From assembly GCA_009767595.1 (NCBI GenBank), contig VSDK01015536.1, positions 247,732 to 311,731 of the forward strand: a DNA stretch of 64,000 nucleotides, given 5' to 3'. The position numbers were made by a program, and so were the translations under genes. Numbering within the stretch: the stretch's first letter is position 1; every line of letters begins with the position of its first letter. The notes below the pieces were generated by a model that saw nothing but the letters and a program-made list of their open reading frames with translations, made no database searches and was not told the origin of the DNA. The stretch is from Symbiodinium kawagutii. Its lineage: Eukaryota; Sar; Dinophyceae; Suessiales; Symbiodiniaceae. Below, one piece after another: positions 49,840-59,189 of the stretch.

Positions 49840-49897
49840 GCAAACATGAGACTCTCGCGAGAGTAGACATTGATTACACTAAACTTCAAAAGAAACA

Positions 49898-49975
49898 TCA
49901 GGAAGGAGAAACAGGATGACGCTTCTCAAAAAGGCTTCCGATGCCGGCAAATTGTGGATTCAAATCATGACAAGG
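49898..49975 (-). CDS. Exon bordering a family 3 element
   Basis: Starts at ...CACAG|CC, the inner edge of a degraded family 3 element (49974 onward), phase 0: CHDLNPQFAGIGSLFEKRHP then VSPS to TGA at 49898. The junction resembles the 20717 exon. Confidence 0.5.
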   Translation of the reverse strand, partial: PCHDLNPQFAGIGSLFEKRHPVSPS

Positions 49976-50200
49976 CTGTGGATCAAAACCCTGTACATCC
50001 CATTGTTGGGATGTTCACCTACCCATCTTTGGATGTTTGGTTATGACCCATACGGGCCCATACGCATGTAATGTAAATCTGCTTCCTTGCCAAACTCAAG
50101 AAGCGAGATTGAGAGAATGGCCAATCTGAGTGGACTAGAAACTGTGGGACACCCCTTCACGATTTACGAAGCCCCACTTGATTGAATGACCCCAAGCCAC

Positions 50201-50321
50201 TTAATTTGAGTCTCCCCCAGGTCCACAATTTGAGCCGCAATTTTCTGGAATCTTAAGAGGCTTGAGAAACCATTCCCGGTACCCAGCCGTGGCTGTATCA
50301 GCCTTCACTCTACCCTTGCAC
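50201..50321 (-). CDS. Strong exon, unknown product
   Basis: AG|G acceptor ATCTACCCTCAG|G at 50321, 39 codons to TAA at 50201: CKGRVKADTATAGYREWFLK then IPENCGSNCGPGGDSN. Confidence 0.8.
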
Positions 50322-50580
50322 CTGAGGGTAGATCATAGCCTCATGACTCAGCATCTGCAAGAATCAACATTGCCATGTCCCAATGTTTATCCTGCTACAA
50401 CTGTTCGTCAACAACGGTTGATAACCAAACGAAACCAAATCAGCAAACGACATTGACCAACCAACCCGGCCCAACCCAACCAACCATGATTGTTTGCTTT
50501 TTTTGTATGTTCTTACATGTTGTTCTTGCTCATTCTTATTACATATTCCCCCCAACCCGGACGTTCGCCCACACTTACAG

Positions 50581-50768
50581 TTGAGGCCATATCCTGCATG
50601 AGCCAGATGCACTTGGAAGGGGGACGGGACAGAACCCGACATGGCTCAAGAACTCCCACAGCGTTTTTGGTACTGGTGCCAGACAGGGTTGACACCGACC
50701 GAGCTGCGCGCACTCAACACGTGCGCAGTGAGGTTCAGCTTGTGAACTCAGCGCAGGCCGGATGTTAG
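50581..50768. CDS. Strong coding island, strand unresolved
   Basis: Plus: after the pyrimidine-rich TTCGCCCACACTTACAG|, EAISCMSQMHLEGGRDRTRH, GSRTPTAFLVLVPDRVDTDR, QHVRSEVQLVNSAQAGC, 40 percent position-1 G. Minus: the same site read backwards is a consensus donor CT|GTAAGT preceded by a Cys-rich frame (CLAPVPKTLWEFLSHVGFCP). Plus bias is higher; neighbours are minus. Confidence 0.5.
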
Positions 50769-50779
50769 AAAGGGCCTGC

Positions 50780-50915
50780 GATGTTGTATGTTACATCATA
50801 CTCAAATGCACCAACTTTCGCTTCTGATGCCAGGTCTTATGAAATGTATGATATGTTACATCATTATCAAATGTGCCAGCCCCATGGGACTAAATGTCAC
50901 ATCGTTATCAAATGT
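50780..50915. repeat. Outlying copies of the 41-bp minisatellite
   Basis: Three diverged copies of the TGTTACATCATTATCAAATG unit lie here, before the intervening coding island and CCACCCC repeats. Confidence 0.75.
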
Positions 50916-50918
50916 TGG

Positions 50919-51036
50919 CAAGAAAGTTTTCAACGCTTTCCATGACCGGTCCAAGGTTTGGGTACCGGCAATGTTGGAAACTTTGGACAATTTTGGCGCC
51001 TTCCGAAGTGAAATTTTTCACTTGGTGCACAACTAA
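50919..51036. CDS. Coding island between minisatellite copies, strand unresolved
   Basis: Plus: VGKKVFNAFHDRSKVWVPAM, LETLDNFGAFRSEIFHLVHN, in frame with the preceding minisatellite copy. Minus: KNFTSEGAKIVQSFQHCRYP then NLGPVMESVENFLANI. Both are convincing (36 and 30 percent position-1 G). Confidence 0.5.
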
Positions 51037-51037
51037 T

Positions 51038-51420
51038 TGGCATCCACGTAGCATCAACATCGCTTGCAAGTGCAAGTGAACGTTAACATGCCCCACCCCA
51101 CCCCACCCCACCCCCACATGCCCCACGTAGCATCCACGTAGCATCAACATGGCATCCACGTAGCATCCACCTAGCATCCACGTAGCATCAACGTGGCATC
51201 AACATAGCATCAACATCGTTTGCCAATGCAAGTGAACGTTAACATGCCCCACCCCACCCCACCCCCCCCCCACATGCCCCACGTAGCATCCACGTAGCAT
51301 CAACATGGCATCCACGTAGCATCAACATCGTTTGCCAATGCAAGTGAACGTTAACATGCCGCACCCCACCCCACCCCACCCCCACATGCCCCACGTAGCA
51401 TCCACGTGGCATCAACTGCA
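51038..51420. repeat. Tandem repeat of CCACCCC and CACGTAGCATC modules
   Basis: About three copies of a 120-150 bp unit: TGCAAGTGAACGTTAACATG, then C-rich CCCCACCCCA tracts, then CACGTAGCATCAACATGGCA steps. Confidence 0.85.
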
Positions 51421-51470
51421 TGAAACCACTGAAAACGACCTAAAACACCACGGCCGTCTAGGGGCCGTAC

Positions 51471-52264
51471 TCCAACTACATGTTACATCATTATCAAATG
51501 TGCCAGACCCATGGAACTATATGTGACATCATTATCAAATGTGCCAGCCCCATGGAACCACATGTTACATCGTTGTCAAATCTGCCAGCCCCATGGAACT
51601 ACATGTTACATCATCATCAAATGTGCCAGCCCCATGGAACTACATGTTACATCATCATCAAACGCGCCAGCCCCATGGGACTATATGTCACATCGTTATC
51701 AAACGTGCCAGCCCCATGGAATTATATGTTACATCATTATCAAATGTGCCAGCCCCATGGACCTATATGTGACATCATTATCAAATGTGCCAGCCCCATG
51801 GAACCACATGTTACATCGTTGTCAAATCTGCCAGCCCCATGGAACTACATGTTACATCATCATCAAATGTGCCAGCCCCATGGAACTACATGTTACATCA
51901 TCATCAAATGTGCCAGCCCCATGGAACTACATGTTACATCATCATCAAACGCGCCAGCCCCATGGGACTATATGTCACATCGTTATCAAATGTGCCAGAC
52001 CCATGGCACTATATGTTACATCATCATCAAATGTGCCAGCCCCATGGAACTATATGTTACATCATCATTAAATGTGCCGGCCCCATGGAACCACATGTTA
52101 CATCATTATCAAATGTGCCAGCCCCATGGAACTATATGTGACATCATTATCAAATGTGCCAGCCCCATGGAACTACATGTGACATCATCATCAAATGTGC
52201 CAGCCCCATGGAACTATATGTTACATCATTATCAAATGTGCCAGCCCCATGGAACTACATGTTA

Positions 52265-52268
<4 letters not shown>
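51471..52268. repeat. 41-bp minisatellite, about 20 copies
   Basis: The unit contains GTGCCAGCCCCATGGAACTA followed by TATGTTACATCATCATCAAAT. Because 41 is not a multiple of 3 and the unit has no stop, all three plus frames are open for hundreds of codons, and one frame gives 334 codons. The translation is a 41-residue repeat cycling through the three frames. I regard the ORFs as by-products of the repeat. Confidence 0.9.

Positions 52269-52302
<34 letters not shown>
52268..52302. repeat. (ATC)n microsatellite
   Basis: About 12 perfect ATC units ending the minisatellite. Read on the minus strand it gives an Asp run following LTFARAAPGPPDDEQ. Confidence 0.9.
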
Positions 52303-52303
<1 letters not shown>

Positions 52304-52607
52304 GCTCGTCGTCGGGAGGCCCGGGTGCAGCGCGGGCAAACGTCAGGGTTCGCGCGTACATATTGTGAAATATATGCATATACAAATACATACATATGTT
52401 GCTTGTTGCTATGTTGTTCATTGCTGTTGTTCATCAACTAATGACCGTGTATTGTCATTCTATACTGTGGCTATTGCTTGTTAATCTCACCACCAGGACT
52501 TTATTGCCATCTTGAATCTTATTATTGGTTTTGATTATGTTTGCTTGGACAACAACAATATACCAGAACATTTGACCAATAACCTTGTTTGGTTTATAAT
52601 CCTTATT

Positions 52608-52845
52608 TGGTGGCTTCTTAAAATAGGGGTACCCCTAATCATCCATTATCAACCATTGATAGGTAATAAACCAACCAGTCTAGGGGTTCCCCTCATTGGG
52701 TGTTTCTGAAAATAGGGGACCCCCAAATCATCCACTAATAATTATTGTTAGTAAAAAACAAAGCATTTTTGGGCACCCCTATTTTGAGAAACCCCCAATT
52801 GATGGGTAATAAACCCCCTATTTTGAGAAACCCCCAACTTAATTT
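52608..52845. mobile_element. Nested family 1 elements
   Basis: Several overlapping GGTGGCTTCTTAAAATAGGG / CCTATTTTGAGAAAC ends, at least two elements, one inserted in another. Confidence 0.7.
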
Positions 52846-52918
52846 GCTTGTTATCCCCTACTATTAACCATTATTAACCATGGTTAAAACCACCAACCAG
52901 TTATTCAATTAAACCGTT

Positions 52919-53053
52919 TCATTGGTCATCGGTCATGCCACCAGCCGAACTCTGTCCTCGTCCAGGCACCAGCTTTGCTGCGGTGTCTGCCTGCATCTTA
53001 GCCTGGCCGGACTCGAGGACGGCGTTGGTAAACCACATGTGGTTTTCATATAT
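52919..53053 (-). CDS. Strong exon, unknown product
   Basis: Acceptor ATATCCCCTAG|A at 53053, phase 0, exactly 44 codons to TGA at 52919: HMWFTNAVLESGQAKMQADT then AAKLVPGRGQSSAGGMTDDQ. Nearly half the codons start with G. The first bases (ATATATGAAAACCACAT) are repeated at about 53.12 kb, a local duplication of the splice site. Confidence 0.8.
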   Translation of the reverse strand: MYENHMWFTNAVLESGQAKMQADTAAKLVPGRGQSSAGGMTDDQ

Positions 53054-53199
53054 CTAGGGGATATTAGCAACATGTGTAATATATAGGGTATATATGTGTA
53101 ACAAATATTTGAAATATATGAAAACCACATTTGTAAACCAAATAGCCATATTTGTAATGTATAGGGGATATATTTGTATTATATTATATCTAGGGGATA

Positions 53200-53790
53200 T
53201 AGTTATAACAAATATTTGGAATATATAGGGGGTGTAGCAACAAATAGCTCATTAATAGTTGGAATATGTATAACAAATATTTGGAATATATAAGGGATAT
53301 AGCAACAAATAGCTCATTAATAGTTGGAATATGTATAACAAATATTTGGAATATATAAGGGATATAGCAACAAATAGCTCATTAATAGTTGGAATATTTA
53401 TAACAAATATTTGGAATATATAAGGGATATGGCAACAAATAGCTCATGAATAGTTGGAATATTTACAACAAATATTTGGAATATATAAGGGATATAGCAA
53501 CAAATAGCTCATTAATAGTTGGAATATTTATAACAAATATTTGGAATATATAAGGGATATGGCAACAAATAGCTCATGAATAGTTGGAATATTTACAACA
53601 AATATTTGGAATATATAAGGGATATGGCAACAAATAGCTCATTAATAGTTGGAATATTTACAACAAATATTTGGAATATATAAGGGATATAGCAACAAAT
53701 AGCTCATTAATAGTTGGAATATTTACAACAAATATTTGGAATATATAAGGGATATAGCAACAAATAGCTCATTAATAGTTGGAATATTTT
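53200..53790. repeat. 65-bp AT-rich satellite, about 9 copies
   Basis: The unit includes CAACAAATAGCTCATTAATA and ACAAATATTTGGAATATATA; copies are nearly identical. No coding capacity. Confidence 0.95.
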
Positions 53791-54005
53791 TGGTATGATT
53801 AGTAAGGAGCTCCTTAATAGTTGGAATATTGTTGGCAAACCAAACGAGCTTGGAATATTGTTGGTATATCACATTAATACAATATCAATAGTTGGAATAT
53901 TAATACTTGGAATATTGTTGGTATATCCCCTATTGTTGTTGGTTGTCCACCATGTGGTTAACGCTTAAGAATAGGGGATAATTACCGCGTACTAAGCAGT
54001 GGGTT

Positions 54006-54290
54006 TTGGTTCGCCATGGGGATATTGGATTGGATTATTCCAATTTGCAGTACGCTACTTGGTTCCAACTGTTCCTGACAGAGTTTTGCCAAAAACATGG
54101 GGTTGCTTTCTTCCCAGCGTTTCGCCCACCAAGTGGCGGGTATTTTCACAACTGGCAACGTGCTGTTAGACTGCAAGTTTCCTCCACCTGTTTTGCTCAG
54201 GCGAGCCAATTTCTTAGGGATTATATTGATGGGCCCATCCGTGCCGTGAGGACGACACCTGCAGATCTGCCCGGTGCCAGATGCAGGTAG
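54006..54290. CDS. Good coding island, strand unresolved
   Basis: Plus frame of 94 codons (NLQYATWFQLFLTEFCQKHG, HNWQRAVRLQVSSTCFAQAS), with donor-like ATGCAG|GTAGTC at its end. Minus frame of 75 codons (WAKRWEESNPMFLAKLCQEQ). Confidence 0.4.
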
Positions 54291-54332
54291 TCCCTTCTAC
54301 TCTGTGCAGGTTGCATTCTTTCCAGCCGGTGA
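54221..54332 (-). CDS. Exon, unknown product
   Basis: Acceptor GCTGCTGGAGAG|T at 54332, 36 codons to TAA at 54221: HRLERMQPAQSRRDYLHLAP then GRSAGVVLTARMGPSI. It overlaps the end of the strand-ambiguous island 54006-54290. Confidence 0.6.
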
Positions 54333-54402
54333 CTCTCCAGCAGCAGTAAAAGGGGATAATAACCGACAATACTAATTAGGGGATATACCAAGCGTCTGGT
54401 GG

Positions 54403-54585
54403 TTTATCAAAATAGGGAACCCCCGAAATGGCTACAGTAGTTTATGACTAAAAATGGCTAATAAACCGACCATTTTTGGGGAGTCCCTGATTATTTTGAG
54501 CAAAATGATTGGTTTAGTATAAATCATTGACGAACTAGATGATTATGATGACGCGGGGGCATCCCTATTTTGAGAAAACCGCCAT
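54403..54585. mobile_element. Family 1 elements, nested
   Basis: GGTGGTTTATCAAAATAGGG, an internal TGATTATTTTGAGCAAAATG junction, and a right end CCCTATTTTGAGAAAACCGCC. Flanks GTCT and ATCT nearly match. Confidence 0.7.
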
Positions 54586-54589
54586 CTGG

Positions 54590-55175
54590 TTACAAAGTGG
54601 TGGCAAAGACTAGGCCAAATGATGGTAAATATGATGCCAAACTGGTTGCAACAAAGTTGGTGAATCATAGTAGGATAATGATTGGTTGGTGATCGCCTAT
54701 AATAGCTAAAAATGACAGTATCTTATTGACAAAAACCTTGCAACCAAAACTATATGATTGCTAATAGTGCTTAATTAATGATAGTGGTTACGATTGTCAG
54801 TTCAGAATGGTAAAGAATGTTGAATGCTGTCAAAAATGATGCTTGATGATGGTTGACAGTTCATGATCTGGGAAATGGTTAAGCATCAGCGAGCAAATGA
54901 TGGCTGAAAGTTGATCACACGTTCATAAAATCGTCAGTACCAATAGTTGACTAGCACCAACAACTACAGATACTACAGCTGGGTTCAAAAGAAGATATGG
55001 AATATATCTTTGACAAGTGCTCATGATTGACCAGTATTGACACCATCTTCCTGCTTATTATCCACTCTGATCAACCAAATGATTGACCTGTGCAAAGCCT
55101 TGTCACATTGTGAACCGATCTATTCATTACAAGTACTATTTTCGGCCATAAAACCGAAGTTAGTCACCGATCTTT
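54590..55175. other. AT-rich stretch without a gene
   Basis: Nothing supported beyond scattered TGATGGTT motifs. Confidence 0.5.
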
Positions 55176-55179
55176 ACAA

Positions 55180-55300
55180 CTACTTTCTGTTGACCGATCT
55201 TTCTTCCTGATAGTTAGGACCCCTGATAGTCAGGACCTCATTGACCAACATGTAGACGATGCTTGGAGGCACTGTCCCCATGGTCTTGATCCGCCGTTTG
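55180..55300 (-). CDS. Strong exon, unknown product
   Basis: Acceptor GCTTCACCTGTTAG|C at 55300, exactly 39 codons to TAG at 55180: KRRIKTMGTVPPSIVYMLVN then EVLTIRGPNYQEERSVNRK. The family 3 element 55329-55425 sits 28 bp upstream. Confidence 0.8.
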
Positions 55301-55328
55301 CTAACAGGTGAAGCACATTGAGATACAT

Positions 55329-55425
55329 GGCTGTGGGTCAAAACCCTGTACACCTGGTTCCCCTACTATAAACCATTGTTTTCCCTATTATTGTTGGTGG
55401 AAATCCCCCATATTGATCCATAGCC
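55329..55425. mobile_element. Family 3 element, target duplication ACAT
   Basis: GGCTGTGGGTCAAAACCCTG to TTGATCCATAGCC, with ACAT at 55325-55328 and 55426-55429. A second, longer variant starts right after at 55430 (GGCTGTGAATCTG). Confidence 0.8.
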
Positions 55426-55589
55426 ACATGGCTGTGAATCTGTCAGGGCCCCTGGCACACTGGTGAATATCCCAAAGCTATGACCCTGCATTCGTGGAGC
55501 TGTTGGGATGAGTTCACTACCCATGGCTGTTGGTCAGTTAATTCCCCTAGCCATACAGTTGGTAGATCCCCGTAGACGCGCTATGCCGT

Positions 55590-55725
55590 TGATGGTTATC
55601 ACCTGTTATCAACCATTAACCAGCTGATTATCACCTATTATCACCTGTTCTCAACCATTAACCCTATAGATCATCACCTATTATCCCCTATGATCAACCA
55701 TTAACCAGCTGATGAACCATTGGTT
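55590..55725. repeat. Tandem repeat, TTATCACCTATTATC units
   Basis: Five to six imperfect copies of ATCACCTGTTATCAACCATTAACC. Confidence 0.7.
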
Positions 55726-55864
55726 ATTCACCTATGGCTGCTGGTTGGTCACCCCTCGCGTGGAAGCACCAGCCGCCTCCAGCCCGCTTGATACTCATCA
55801 GTGCTCTGCCAAGCCTTGGGTTCCGCCAAGCAAACCGATCGCCCAGTCGGATGTTAACCAACAG
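55724..55864 (-). CDS. Strong exon, unknown product
   Basis: Acceptor AATAAACCCCAG|C at 55864, phase 0, exactly 46 codons to TAA at 55724: LGDRFAWRNPRLGRALMSIK then RAGGGWCFHARGDQPAAIGE. Confidence 0.8.
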   Translation of the reverse strand: MLVNIRLGDRFAWRNPRLGRALMSIKRAGGGWCFHARGDQPAAIGE

Positions 55865-55929
55865 CTGGGGTTTATTACTGATGTTATAATACAATGTTCT
55901 GAATATTCCAACAACAATTGGTTACAATT

Positions 55930-56390
55930 ATGCGGGTTATAACCAATCGTGTGCCATCATCTCAATGATAAATCCATGTTATGTTATAACTAATTGTTAT
56001 TATTTGGTACCTCTTGTTGCTTCAGGATGTTAACAGAATTATAATTCCAAGGATGTTATAGTGGATGTTATTAGTAATTCTTACAATCACACCAATACGT
56101 AACCATAGGTAAGGAGAACCAAACACATAGTGCTTATGATTGAAGACGATCATCTCTAAGTGGCACCATAAAAACACATGTCAAACCTATGAAGCACTGG
56201 CCGTATTGTCAATCATTTGTTGTTGCTATCCCAGGTTACAAACATGTTTCTGAAAATCATGTTCGCCAAATAGAGTAGCCATCGTTTGACCGACATTCAA
56301 CAATCTTACAATTGGCATTTATCTACTACCTGAATGTGTCCCCCGTCAGGAACTGGCAATTGACCATGATTATAAGTCTATAAGCCAACT
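55930..56390. other. AT-rich stretch without a clear gene
   Basis: Only a short minus peptide (NCQFLTGDTFR) before ATTCAG|GTAGTA near 56.33 kb hints at an exon. Confidence 0.4.
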
Positions 56391-56395
56391 TATAA

Positions 56396-56547
56396 TTGGC
56401 AGTTTCTCAAAATAGGGGTACCCCCAAGTCATCTTAACAATGCTTTTTAGTAAACCATCCATTTTTGGAGGATAATAGCCACCATTCTCAACTAACAAAC
56501 CCTCCGTTTTTTGGGGTTTTTTGGGGGTTCCTATTATAAGAAACCAC
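56396..56547. mobile_element. Family 1 element
   Basis: GGCAGTTTCTCAAAATAGGG to TTCCTATTATAAGAAACCACC, with ATT on both flanks. Confidence 0.7.
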
Positions 56548-56576
56548 CATTGAGGGCTATTTACTCTGGCATCCAG

Positions 56577-56702
56577 TTATAGCCCCAGCTGAGTGTCCTG
56601 AGTGTCCTGCTGCAAACAGCCGGCCCTGAGCGATGGGACGGCTGGACAGGACGTGGCGACGACGTCTCCATGGGAAACCACTACGCTCCTGTAGTCCCCA
56701 GC
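56577..56702 (-). CDS. Strong exon, unknown product
   Basis: AG|G acceptor GTTCTAGCCAG|G at 56702, phase 0, exactly 41 codons to TAA at 56577: GDYRSVVVSHGDVVATSCPA then LRAGCLQQDTQDTQLGL. 40 percent position-1 G. Family 4 element (56730-56820) lies in the upstream intron. Confidence 0.8.
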   Translation of the reverse strand, partial: AGDYRSVVVSHGDVVATSCPAVPSLRAGCLQQDTQDTQLGL

Positions 56703-56729
56703 CTGGCTAGAACTATCATCATGAATACT

Positions 56730-56820
56730 GGGTAGCTTCTAGATCCCTTGATAAAAGTTTAATCTTTAGTGGGAATATGGTAAATGAAAGCAATCCCAAA
56801 AAGACCCAAAACCCAAGTGA
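56730..56820. mobile_element. Family 4 element
   Basis: GGGTAGCTTCTAGATCCCTT to GCGGCTGTCAGCCACCC. Confidence 0.7.
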
Positions 56821-57536
56821 GCGGCTGTCAGCCACCCAAATAGATGCTTCGCCTAAAAGTAATTGTGATTTGCGCTGGGTTTACAATGATTTACCAGAAG
56901 CTAGTCAGAGAAGCTAGTCATGAATCACAGGAGATTCGCACAAACAAATCATGATCATGCGAATCACGGCTGACGACTAATCATCCAAACTATGGTTGCA
57001 ATGAATATTTGACCTGCACTCGGGTTAAACTGTGATCAGTGCAACTTCGGGTTGTGATGTATTGTCTCTATCTCTATATTCATATGTCTCTCTCCAATGT
57101 CCATCAACATATTGCGTCCCCCATGCTACTTTTCCTCGGTCCTCATTCATTATCAACTAGCGTTCTTGGATAGCATCCCGGGACCCCTACCCCAAAGCAT
57201 GAAAACTATCAATCATTGCTAACCATTCTCGATCATTAGTAATCATCATCAACCGTCATCAATAACTACCAATAACCACGAAGACTTATTAGCCACTGCT
57301 AAAAACCTGTATTAGCCACTGTCAACCACAAAAACATTGTTAATCACCGTCGGGAATTACACAATGGATAATTCGTCATTCACAATTGTGAACTGTTGAT
57401 TGCGAAAATTCACCATCACCCTTCACAACCAGCCAGTTACTTACCACCATTAAATAAGCACTGGATAACCTTTACAACCAAGCTTCACCCCAAAAAAAAC
57501 AGCATTCACCACCAATCTTCCCCATCAGCCCGTTAC

Positions 57537-57615
57537 CTTCGGCTTCCACTCCCAGGCACCGAAAGCGCGGACACTGTCAGGATCAGAAAGACCCGCCGGC
57601 AAATGCGAAGTGCTC
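57537..57615 (-). CDS. Well-bounded exon, unknown product
   Basis: Near-ideal acceptor GCGCTTCCTAATCTCAG|G (57615) and donor CCGAAG|GTAACG (57537); 1 + 26 codons: STSHLPAGLSDPDSVRAFGA then WEWKPK. It is the rightmost clear minus exon before the strand switch. Confidence 0.85.
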
Positions 57616-57699
57616 CTGAGATTAGGAAGCGCAAGTTGTGATACATCTTGCTGTATATGTCAAGAGAAGCAGATATAGTTTGATGTATGCATTTGCAAA

Positions 57700-57760
57700 T
57701 AAGAAAATTCAAAAATATATATATATACAGATATATATATATATATATAATATGTGATTG
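57700..57760. repeat. TA microsatellite
   Basis: ATATATATACAGATATATAT... tract within the putative strand-switch interval. Confidence 0.9.
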
Positions 57761-57769
57761 TTGCACTTT

Positions 57770-57911
57770 GTAAAAGCAAAACACACTGTATTGCTATCAT
57801 ATCTCGGTACATACTAAGATAGGTGAAAAGCAAACGTACATTTTGTTTGCCAAGCGATATGCGGCCCATTGTGCTACATGTCTGCAGCAGCAACCCTAGA
57901 TGGTGAACCAC
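57770..57911 (-). CDS. Possible exon
   Basis: Minus frame LLLQTCSTMGRISLGKQNVR then FTYLSMYRDMIAIQCVLLLQ. It could be the first exon of the minus cluster. Confidence 0.35.
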
Positions 57912-58059
57912 TTACAGGCTCTTATTCAATCTTGGGGGTCAAATGTTTCCACAATTCACGATCTTCAGCAACTGGAAGCCATGAATGAAGATATCGAGTA
58001 GTGTTGTACCAATTCATCATGTTGGTGGAGGATAATCTTTTTAATTCAACAATGGTGAA

Positions 58060-58476
58060 ATGAGTACAATAGACGGAGAAAGTCAACGGGGATTGGAGGT
58101 GATGTACGTCGGAGTTGGAGCTTCAAATGAGCTTCGGCCAAGTAAAGTTCAGGCCAAGAGCCCTGGGGGCACCCCTTCGAAAGGGGGGATGGATGGTTCT
58201 AAGGGTCCTCGAGGGATTGAAGATAATGTGGGATTCGGGACAATCAGATCAATTGTACATCTAAGCAATAAATATCTTCGGGTGGTAGATATCAGCACAT
58301 GTAAATGCAATGGCAATCCCCATGTCTTGCCCAAGCCTGATGATGCTCATGATCGCCGATCACATATCTTGATTCAGAAAGCGCGAAAACGCTGGCTATA
58401 TGCAGCTGAATGCAGAGTTCAGGGTTTCGGGCTTTGGGGATTGACAGTTTTCGGGCTTCATGATTCTAGGGTTTAA
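58060..58476 (+). CDS. Plus-strand coding frame, 138 codons, unknown product
   Basis: ATG at 58060: MSTIDGESQRGLEVMYVGVG, RPSKVQAKSPGGTPSKGGMD, IEDNVGFGTIRSIVHLSNKY, LRVVDISTCKCNGNPHVLPK, DAHDRRSHILIQKARKRW. High position-1 G and lysine/glycine-rich. The last 25 codons come from GGGTTTCGGGCTTTGGGG-like sequence and may be 3' to the true exon end. First convincing gene of the plus block; family not recognised. Confidence 0.65.
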   Translation: MSTIDGESQRGLEVMYVGVGASNELRPSKVQAKSPGGTPSKGGMDGSKGPRGIEDNVGFGTIRSIVHLSNKYLRVVDISTCKCNGNPHVLPKPDDAHDRRSHILIQKARKRWLYAAECRVQGFGLWGLTVFGLHDSRV

Positions 58477-58691
58477 TGCCTACCACTTCGAAAACGTTGG
58501 CTTTGCGCAGGAATCTGAGCTCTGTATTGAATAGCGTATTTGTGGAGGAATTCGAGCTCATGTTGCCTCTCTTTGCGCACCGGAATTGCAACGAGGGTAG
58601 GAATCGTCAATACAAAATATACAAAAAAAAATGGCTGAGCAAACATCCCAACAAATGCTTTAATTTTGGTCATTCATTGGTGGCTTGCTAA
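58476..58691. other. Coding-like island, strand uncertain
   Basis: Plus frame MPTTSKTLALRRNLSSVLNS and minus frame VRKERQHELEFLHKYAIQYR. Confidence 0.35.
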
Positions 58692-58783
58692 GTCATAGGG
58701 GCACCTCCAGTTATCATCCACTATTAACAATTCTTAGCTTGTAAACCAACCATCTTTGGGGCTTCCCAATTTCAAGAAACACC
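58679..58783. mobile_element. Family 1 element
   Basis: GGTGGCTTGCTAAGTCATAG to TTCCCAATTTCAAGAAACACC; diverged. Confidence 0.65.
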
Positions 58784-59105
58784 GAATTAGATGTGATCAG
58801 CCAGGGGTCGGCACACTTGACCAAAACTGAGGTTCAATGCGTACCATGAGGTTCTATTTCAACCCGAAGTAAACCTTTTTAATCATAAATTACCGGTCTT
58901 ATTTTTTGTCTTCGGCCACCCCTATCGTACTTCTAACAACACTTGAGACATGACTGTGGGTCAGTTCACCCTCAGTCCCCCTGGTTCCCCTATCATTAAC
59001 CAGCCAGTTTTCCCTATAGTTTGTTGGTTCTTAACCACCATGAAATTGGTTGGTTAACTGCTTGACCAAGTTCCCCACATCTACGATGTTAACTCATAAC
59101 TTCAG

Positions 59106-59188
59106 CCAAACAGCGACTCGATGAATTTTGTCCAGGACATTCAGACCTCCCCAGGGTCAAGGTCACGGCACTTAAGAATGTGCTATGA
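59106..59188 (+). CDS. Plus-strand exon, unknown product
   Basis: Acceptor CTCATAACTTCAG|CC at 59106 (phase 1), 26 codons to TGA at 59188: KQRLDEFCPGHSDLPRVKVT then ALKNVL. A degraded family 3 element (58951-59080) lies directly upstream. Confidence 0.65.
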
Positions 59189-59189
59189 A

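Noticed and set aside
52221..52421. Minus frame with an aspartate run.
   Set aside because: Comes from the ATC microsatellite.
51480..52484. 334-codon plus ORF, the longest in the window.
   Set aside because: It is the 41-bp minisatellite read through; the frame and repeat period do not match and all three frames are open, so it is not credited as a gene.
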